From Nephthysia sp036513515 (GTDB lineage: Bacteria > Chloroflexota > Dormibacteria > Dormibacterales > Dormibacteraceae), in assembly GCA_036513515.1 (NCBI GenBank), contig DATBYW010000198.1:1-43423 (forward strand): a stretch of DNA of 43,423 nt, written 5' to 3'. The notes under the pieces were generated by a model. It saw only the letters and a list, made by a program, of their open reading frames with translations. It searched no databases and was not told the origin of the DNA. The position numbers and the translations under genes are program-made. How positions within the stretch are numbered: the first letter of the stretch is position 1; the number at the start of each line of letters is the position of its first letter. This document shows positions 38,589-43,423 of this stretch, in pieces.

Positions 38589-39740
38589 ATGGCGCTTGAC
38601 GGCGTGCGCGTGCTCGATCTCACTCGATTGCTGCCGGGAGCTTTCTGCTCGCTCCTGCTGGCTGACATGGGGGCCGACGTCATCAAGGTCGAACCGCCCG
38701 GCTCGGGCGACTACATGCGCTGGTATCCGCCTCTGATCGACGGTCAGAGCGCCCTCTTCAACGCGCTCAACCGGAACAAGCGGAGCCTGGTCCTCAACCT
38801 CAAATCCGAGGCGGGCCGGGAGCTCTTCAAGGAGATGGCCCGAGATGCCGACGTGGTGGTGGAGGGAAATCGCCCAGGAGTGATGGATCGGCTGGGGCTT
38901 GGCTGGTCGGTTCTCCGCGAGCTCAATCCCCGGCTCGTCATGTGCGCCATCACCGGGTACGGACAGTCCGGGCCGTGGGCCCAGCGGGCGGGGCACGACC
39001 TGAACTACATGGCCGTCGCGGGCGCGCTATCGCTCAACGCTCGCGCGGGGGAGGGACCGCACCCGCTGGCGGTTCAGGTCGCGGACATCGGAGGCGGTGG
39101 CCAGGGCGCTGCGCTCGCAATCCTTGGGGCTCTCCTCGAGGTCTCCCGGGGTGGCTCGGGCCGGTTTCTGGATGTCTCCATGACCGATGGCGCCTTCAGC
39201 TGGATGGCCGTGCCCTTCTCCCAGGTGCAGACCGAGGGGCGCCCGATCCCTGCTTCACAGCATCGGCTCACCGGCAAGTACGCCTGCTACGGCGTCTACG
39301 AGTGCGCCGACGGCCGCTTCATGTCCGTCGCCGCCCTCGAGCCCAAGTTCTGGGGCGCCCTCTGCGAGGCGCTGGAACGGCCGGACATGGTCGAGCAGCA
39401 GTACGGGGAGGGGACTGTGCAGGAGCGCTTGCGGGAGGAGCTGGCCACGATCTTCGCCGGGCGCACAAGGGATGAGTGGGAGCAGCGGCTGGCCGGCCTC
39501 GAGGTCTGCTGTGAGCCGGTGCTGGAGCTGGACGAGGTGACCGCACACCCGCAGATCGCCGCCCGTGGCTTGGTCCGGGAGTTCCCCACCGGCGTGGAGA
39601 TCGCCCCTCACGTTCCCTTCCAGGACGACTGGCGGCGACGAAGCCCGCCCAGGTTGGGCGAGCACACCGCGGAGGTGCTCGGGGAGCTTGGCGTGGACGA
39701 GCGCCGGCTGCAAGAGCTGCGCTCTGAGGGGGTTGTCTAG
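38589..39740 (+). CDS. CaiB/BaiF-family CoA-transferase (alpha-methylacyl-CoA racemase-like)
   Basis: The 383-residue protein has LDLTRLLPGAFCSLLLADMGADVIKVE, NRNKRSLVLNLKSEAGRELF, AITGYGQSGPWAQRAGHDLNYMAVAG and QVADIGGGGQGA. The His and Asp in GHDLNY and VADIGGG match those used for proton transfer in alpha-methylacyl-CoA racemase, so racemase activity is as likely as CoA transfer. The ATG at 38589 fits the family start; an in-frame TTG at 38580 is less likely. It is not next to the FadD-like gene but could act on the same branched acyl-CoAs (inference). Confidence 0.85.
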   Translation: MALDGVRVLDLTRLLPGAFCSLLLADMGADVIKVEPPGSGDYMRWYPPLIDGQSALFNALNRNKRSLVLNLKSEAGRELFKEMARDADVVVEGNRPGVMDRLGLGWSVLRELNPRLVMCAITGYGQSGPWAQRAGHDLNYMAVAGALSLNARAGEGPHPLAVQVADIGGGGQGAALAILGALLEVSRGGSGRFLDVSMTDGAFSWMAVPFSQVQTEGRPIPASQHRLTGKYACYGVYECADGRFMSVAALEPKFWGALCEALERPDMVEQQYGEGTVQERLREELATIFAGRTRDEWEQRLAGLEVCCEPVLELDEVTAHPQIAARGLVREFPTGVEIAPHVPFQDDWRRRSPPRLGEHTAEVLGELGVDERRLQELRSEGVV

Positions 39741-39748
39741 AGGCACCT

Positions 39749-40384
39749 CTAGGCGCGCACCGCGGCCAGCACTTCGGCCCAGGTCCGCTCGGCCTCCGCT
39801 CGCAGTTCGTCCAACGTTCCGGTGTTGAGAATCACGTGGCTGGCCAGACGGCGCTTTTCATCGATTGGCATCTGGGCTGCGATTCGTTCCCGTGCCGCTC
39901 GCTCGTCCATTCCTCGCAGCTCGGTGAGCCGCTTCAGTTGGAGCTCTTCGGGCGCATAGACCAGGATGACGGCGTCCAGGCCGTCGATCCCTCGGGTTTC
40001 GAAGAGAAGCGGCACATCGAGCACCACGAGCGGGTCGCCGCGTGCGGCGGCCTCCCGCTGCCGTTCTGCCATCCACCATCTGACCAGGGGATGGACGATC
40101 TCATTGAGCCGCTGCCGGGCTTTGGGGTCGGCGAAGGCGATGGCCGCCAGGCGTGGTCTGTCCAACGCGCCCTCCGGCGTCAGGATCTCCTCTCCAAAGG
40201 CATCCGCGAGAAGTCGGAGGCCCTCGGTGCCAGGTGCCTGTACCGCCCGCGTGGCCTCGTCGGCGTCGATCACCGTGACGCCCAGCTCGCGCAGGAAGCC
40301 GGCCACGCTGCTCTTGCCTGTGCCGATTCCTCCGGTGAGGCCGATCAGGCGCATGGAGGTCGATTCATCTGGAGATTTCGTCAC
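39749..40384 (-). CDS. coaE: Dephospho-CoA kinase
   Basis: The 211-residue P-loop kinase has LTGGIGTGKSSVAGFL, VIDADEATRAV, DRPRLAAIAFADPKARQRLNEIVHPLV, VLDVPLLFE and a C-terminal lid with RIAAQMPIDEKRRLASHVILNTGT. It phosphorylates dephospho-CoA in the last step of CoA synthesis. GTG at 40384 is the first start; ATG at 40354 would begin directly at MRLIGLTGG and is equally plausible. It converges with the CoA-transferase gene, 8 bp apart. Confidence 0.93.
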   Translation of the reverse strand: MTKSPDESTSMRLIGLTGGIGTGKSSVAGFLRELGVTVIDADEATRAVQAPGTEGLRLLADAFGEEILTPEGALDRPRLAAIAFADPKARQRLNEIVHPLVRWWMAERQREAAARGDPLVVLDVPLLFETRGIDGLDAVILVYAPEELQLKRLTELRGMDERAARERIAAQMPIDEKRRLASHVILNTGTLDELRAEAERTWAEVLAAVRA

Positions 40385-40388
40385 CCAT

Positions 40389-40394
40389 TAGCAT
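40389..40394 (+). promoter_or_regulatory. -10 element of FixC-like gene
   Basis: TAGCAT contains the ATG at 40393 and lies 10 nt before the GTG at 40405. If it is the promoter, translation must begin at 40405. Confidence 0.4.
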
Positions 40395-40404
40395 GGTGCC
40401 CGGA

Positions 40405-41745
40405 GTGGCGGAAGAGGAGAAGCTGGACGCCATTGTGGTGGGTGCCGGGCCGGCCGGAACTGCGGCGGCCATCACGATGGCTCGGGCTGGACTGCAGGTC
40501 GCGCTGATAGAGAAAGGCGCACAGCCGGGCTCGAAGAACGTCATGGGCGGGATCCTCTACACCCATTACCTGGAGCAGGTGGTGGGGGACGACTGGAAGA
40601 CCGCCGCGTTGGAGCGGCCGATCATCGAAGAACAGCGCTGGATGATGACGGACCAGGCGGCCATCCGTCTCCTCGGCTACAAGAACCTCCGTAACCGCGA
40701 GCGGCCGCACTCCTACTCCGTGCTCCGGGCGAGGTTCGACGCATGGTTCGCGCAGAAGGCCGAGGAGGCGGGCGCCTTCGTCATCCCGGAGACCGTGGTC
40801 GAGGAGTTGATCCTCAAGGACGGCCGGGTGGTCGGGGTCCGGACCGGACGCGAGGGAGACCTGCTCGCAGACGTGGTGGTGGTCTGCGAAGGCATCGGGC
40901 TCGGAAGCCACCTCCTGGAGAAGGCAGGTCTGAAAAAGCCGCTTCGCGCCAACCAGGTGGCCATGGCGGTCAAGGAGATCATCGCTCTCGATCCGGGGCT
41001 GATCGAGGCCCGCTTCAACTGCGAGCCAGGCGAGGGTGCCTCCATCGAATGCTTCGGCTCGGCGACCCGTGGCCTGAGCGGTTTCATGTTCATCTACACC
41101 AACAAGGAGACCCTCAGCGTCGGCGGGGGCGCCTTGCTCAGCGAGATGTCGGACGTCCGGCTTTCCAGAGACGAGCTGGCCCGGCGGACGCCCAACGCCC
41201 TCATGAACCACTTCAAGTCGCATCCGGCCATCAAGCCGCTGATCCAGGGTGGAGAGACTGTCGAGTACCTGGCCAAGATGATCCCCGAGGGCGGCTACAA
41301 GGCCATCCCGAAGGTCTACGGCCCCGGCTACCTGGTCTGTGGCGACGCTGCGATGCTCTCCAACCCGGTCCACCGGGAGGGGTCGAACCTGGCCATGGAG
41401 AGCGGGCGGATCGCGGGCGAGACCGTGATCCACGCCAAGGAGAAGGGCGACTTCGGCGAGGCCTCGCTTCGCGAGTACAGGATGCGGCTGGACCGCACCT
41501 GGGTGATGGCCGATATGAAGAAGTACGACGGCGCAGTCCCCTTGCTCGAGCACAATGCCCGGTTGCTGGGCAAATACCCGAGGCTTCTGGACCTTGCGCT
41601 CGACGAGTTCTTCCGGGTGGACGGCATTTCCAAGTGGGAAAAGCAGCGCCGGATCTTGCGCATGTTCCGAAAGCATGGCGGCGTCCGGATGATCCTGGAC
41701 ACCGCCAAAGCCGGTTGGACCCTGGCTCGCCCGTTCGGCCGCTAG
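40405..41745 (+). CDS. fixC: FixC-like FAD-dependent oxidoreductase (ETF-quinone type)
   Basis: The 446-residue flavoprotein opens with DAIVVGAGPAGTAAAITMARAG (FAD ADP-binding motif), followed by KNVMGGILYTH, GYLVCGDAAMLSNPVHREGSNLAMESGRIAG (second FAD motif) and a C-terminal half typical of FixC and ETF:quinone oxidoreductases. It would pass electrons from an electron-transferring flavoprotein to quinone. No etfA/etfB (fixA/fixB) or ferredoxin-like fixX lies in the window. The GTG at 40405 is preferred because TAGCAT covers the earlier ATG (40393); the choice changes only four residues. Confidence 0.87.
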   Translation: MAEEEKLDAIVVGAGPAGTAAAITMARAGLQVALIEKGAQPGSKNVMGGILYTHYLEQVVGDDWKTAALERPIIEEQRWMMTDQAAIRLLGYKNLRNRERPHSYSVLRARFDAWFAQKAEEAGAFVIPETVVEELILKDGRVVGVRTGREGDLLADVVVVCEGIGLGSHLLEKAGLKKPLRANQVAMAVKEIIALDPGLIEARFNCEPGEGASIECFGSATRGLSGFMFIYTNKETLSVGGGALLSEMSDVRLSRDELARRTPNALMNHFKSHPAIKPLIQGGETVEYLAKMIPEGGYKAIPKVYGPGYLVCGDAAMLSNPVHREGSNLAMESGRIAGETVIHAKEKGDFGEASLREYRMRLDRTWVMADMKKYDGAVPLLEHNARLLGKYPRLLDLALDEFFRVDGISKWEKQRRILRMFRKHGGVRMILDTAKAGWTLARPFGR

Positions 41746-41752
41746 CAGTTCT

Positions 41753-41771
41753 CCCTCCATTGCGTGGAGGG
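41753..41771. terminator. Hairpin between convergent genes
   Basis: CCCTCCA (41753-41759), a five-base loop and TGGAGGG (41765-41771) form a perfect 7-bp stem between the ends of the FixC-like and molybdopterin genes. No T-run follows on either side. Confidence 0.4.
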
Positions 41772-41791
41772 GGTCCCGCCGTGGATGACCG

Positions 41792-43285
41792 CTACCGGGA
41801 GACCGTGACTCGGATCTGGTGGTAGCCGGTAGCGCCGGCGGGGAAGCTGGGGGCTCCTTGGGAGCTCTGCCAGTTGCCCTGGCCGTCCCGGGCTCGAACC
41901 TGGAGCGTGTAGGCGCCCTCTCTGGCTGAGCTCCACGTCGCCCGCCAGAGCACCCATGTGAGCGGCGAGAGCGGGGGCTTGACATTGGCCGCGGTCCAGC
42001 TCCTGCCGCCGTCCGCGCTCCACTCCACAGCCTGCACCCCGCGCACGCCGGCGAAGGCCACCCCCGCCAGCTCCACCGCTCCGGAGCGAAGAAGGGCGCC
42101 GTCGCGGGGCGAATCGAAGCGTGCGGTGGTCTTAACGATCGCCTGGTGGTCCCACCCCTGACCCTCCCAGTAGCCACCGCTGTCGGAGTCGGTGACGTTG
42201 ATCTCCTCGACCCACTTTGGTCCTCGCATGCCGTAGTGACCCGGGATCAGAATCCGGGCCGGAAAGCCGTGCTTGTCCGGCAGCGGCTTGCCGTCCAGGT
42301 TGTAGGCCACCAGGATCGTGGGGTCGTCCATCACCATGTTCAGGGCAGCGCTCTCGGTATAGCCGTCGCGCGACTTGAAGGCGACGGCCTTGCCTCTTGA
42401 CTGCGGGCTAGCCATCACGATCAGGTCTCGAAGCGATACGCCGGTGAAGCTGCCTGTGCTCATGAGTGGCCCGCCCACGTCGTTGCTGACGCACTCGAGG
42501 GTCATCAGCTGCATCGTCGAAGGCAGTGCGCGGAGTTGCGGGTAATCCAGGCGCAGCGGGCGGTCGACCATCCCGCCGAGGCGGAGCGCCCAGTCCGTCT
42601 GCGCCACGACCGGGTCGCTGAAGTTCTTCGAGACGATGTAGAAGTTGCCCACGGGAGTGATCTCCGGCACGGGGCCGGAGAGGCCCGCCTCAGGCGGCGA
42701 GACCACGTCCCTCACCCAGCCGGGAAGCTTCAAGACGCCGAGCAGTACGAGGGAGCCCAGTCCCACGCCGACGGGCAGTGCCGTGATCAGGCGCCGCCGG
42801 CCAAGATCCGGTTCTGGGGCCGGAGCAGCCGACCACACCGCGTTCCAGACCAGGGCATAGACGACGAAGACGATCGCCCAGGCGAGCGGCTGGGTGAGGC
42901 CACCACCAAGACCCAGCAGGCCTTCGCCCGTGAGCGGCAGCAGAACCAGCGTTACGACCAGCCAGGCGGCCGCCCCGGCCAGGAGTCCACTCCAGGGGAG
43001 GCCACGGCGGTCGGCAAGGAACCCGGCGGCGACCCCCAGGGCGGTCAGCGCGAACACCATTGTGGCCAGGAGGCCTGCCTCCTCGATCACTTTGCCGGCG
43101 TGCTGCAGGGTGTCGATCAGAAAGCCGAAGACCGGGCCGGGCATGTGGGCCAGCACCGGCTGCTGAAGCGCTTCCGGCAGGGTGCGGAGCCCGATCAGCG
43201 CCGCCGCCAGATACATGACCGCCGCGGCCGCCAGGCCCGCCACGAGTCCGGCCCAAGCACCTCGCCTCACCGCATCGCCCGACAC
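41792..43285 (-). CDS. Membrane-anchored sulfite-oxidase-fold molybdopterin protein
   Basis: About five membrane helices occupy residues 1-152, with a sixth near 167-186 behind an internal GRRRLITALP. The molybdopterin domain (about 220-390) has the cofactor-ligating Cys265 in TLECVSNDVGG, then FTGVSLRDLI and ARILIPGHYGMRGPKWV. An Ig-like dimerisation domain follows (about 395-497, VEWSADGGRSWTAA). Related proteins are sulfite oxidase-like or YedY-like enzymes on the outer face of the membrane. The fused N-terminal membrane domain may take the place of a separate haem partner. The substrate is unknown. Confidence 0.87.
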   Translation of the reverse strand: MSGDAVRRGAWAGLVAGLAAAAVMYLAAALIGLRTLPEALQQPVLAHMPGPVFGFLIDTLQHAGKVIEEAGLLATMVFALTALGVAAGFLADRRGLPWSGLLAGAAAWLVVTLVLLPLTGEGLLGLGGGLTQPLAWAIVFVVYALVWNAVWSAAPAPEPDLGRRRLITALPVGVGLGSLVLLGVLKLPGWVRDVVSPPEAGLSGPVPEITPVGNFYIVSKNFSDPVVAQTDWALRLGGMVDRPLRLDYPQLRALPSTMQLMTLECVSNDVGGPLMSTGSFTGVSLRDLIVMASPQSRGKAVAFKSRDGYTESAALNMVMDDPTILVAYNLDGKPLPDKHGFPARILIPGHYGMRGPKWVEEINVTDSDSGGYWEGQGWDHQAIVKTTARFDSPRDGALLRSGAVELAGVAFAGVRGVQAVEWSADGGRSWTAANVKPPLSPLTWVLWRATWSSAREGAYTLQVRARDGQGNWQSSQGAPSFPAGATGYHQIRVTVSR

Positions 43286-43332
43286 CCCCCGAGCCTACGT
43301 CCAAACCACGACAGTCAAACAACTGCAACGCG

Positions 43333-43355
43333 GTGGGAACCTGGTGGGTTCCCAC
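43333..43355. repeat. Hairpin upstream of molybdopterin gene
   Basis: GTGGGAACC (43333-43341), loop TGGTG, and GGTTCCCAC (43347-43355) form a perfect 9-bp stem. The core GGGAACC/GGTTCCC resembles the terminal hairpin of the isolated repeat copies, but the rest of the repeat is missing. The remaining bases to the window end show nothing else. Confidence 0.5.
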
Positions 43356-43423
43356 GGCGTTTGTCTGCCGGAGCGGACGGCTTTGCCCGGGCCTAGCTGG
43401 CTCGTGAAGGAACCCTCCCCACG

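Noticed and set aside
40381..42177. 598-codon frame antisense to the FixC-like gene and part of the molybdopterin gene
   Set aside because: It is the complement of conserved FAD motifs, has no recognisable domain, and spans two unrelated genes.
1..43423. rRNA or tRNA genes, insertion sequences, prophage or attachment sites
   Set aside because: Intergenic regions are short, and I found no cloverleaf-like segment, transposase, integrase or long terminal inverted repeat. Absence is by eye only.

Overview
The window is a 43.4 kb piece of a high-GC, gene-dense bacterial chromosome. It shows no phage, IS, rRNA or tRNA signal. A complete classical menaquinone gene set, a diacylglyceryl transferase with lipoprotein-type signal peptides, and many probable leaderless starts (TAnnnT-like -10 elements 6-10 nt before a start codon with no ribosome site) suggest a Terrabacteria-type organism. 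I lean towards Chloroflexota or Ca. Dormibacterota, but nothing here proves it.

Layout. 0-2.9 kb (minus): nfo, a long protein-L-isoaspartate methyltransferase and an Mrp-type Fe-S carrier ATPase. 3-5.6 kb (plus): a MobA-like nucleotidyltransferase and an acyl-CoA synthetase, closed by a terminator. 5.6-13.4 kb: menE, menB, menA, menC, menH, menD and menF. From menC to menF the genes switch strand repeatedly, overlap tail-to-tail, and in one place share a start-codon tetranucleotide. 12.1-18.3 kb (minus): one run of FtsH-like protease, lytic transglycosylase, HtrA-like lipoprotein protease, MerR regulator and menF. 18.5-19.6 kb: an M20 amidohydrolase. 19.7-20.0 kb: three tandem ~117 bp units of a structured repeat that also occurs singly, inverted, near 2.9 kb and 37.9 kb. 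20.0-25.8 kb: a two-component cluster. 25.8-34.4 kb: an MBL-fold hydrolase, an M23 peptidase, RlmN, DUF72, DUF2236, Lgt, an S51-type peptidase, an alpha/beta hydrolase, a PlsC-like acyltransferase and an SDR-type epimerase. 34.4-43.3 kb: an Lrp/AsnC ligand domain, a threonine dehydratase-like enzyme, a FlK-like thioesterase, GalU, small unknown proteins, a CaiB/BaiF CoA-transferase, CoaE, a FixC-like flavoprotein and a membrane-anchored sulfite-oxidase-fold protein.

The most interesting locus is 20.0-25.8 kb. A multi-GAF/PAS histidine kinase is divergent from a receiver-only regulator and a receiver-winged-helix regulator. It is followed at once by a 246-residue protein that reads as a histidine kinase with an intact H-box and a decayed ATPase domain. 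The parts list equals that of a Spo0-type phosphorelay (kinase, single-domain receiver, Spo0B/ChpT-like phosphotransferase, DNA-binding output regulator). The order of phosphotransfer is inference. The second notable feature is the interleaved men locus, where menH and menD start on opposite strands within the same CATG. The third is the repeat family, whose hairpin arms change sequence between copies while keeping their pairing.
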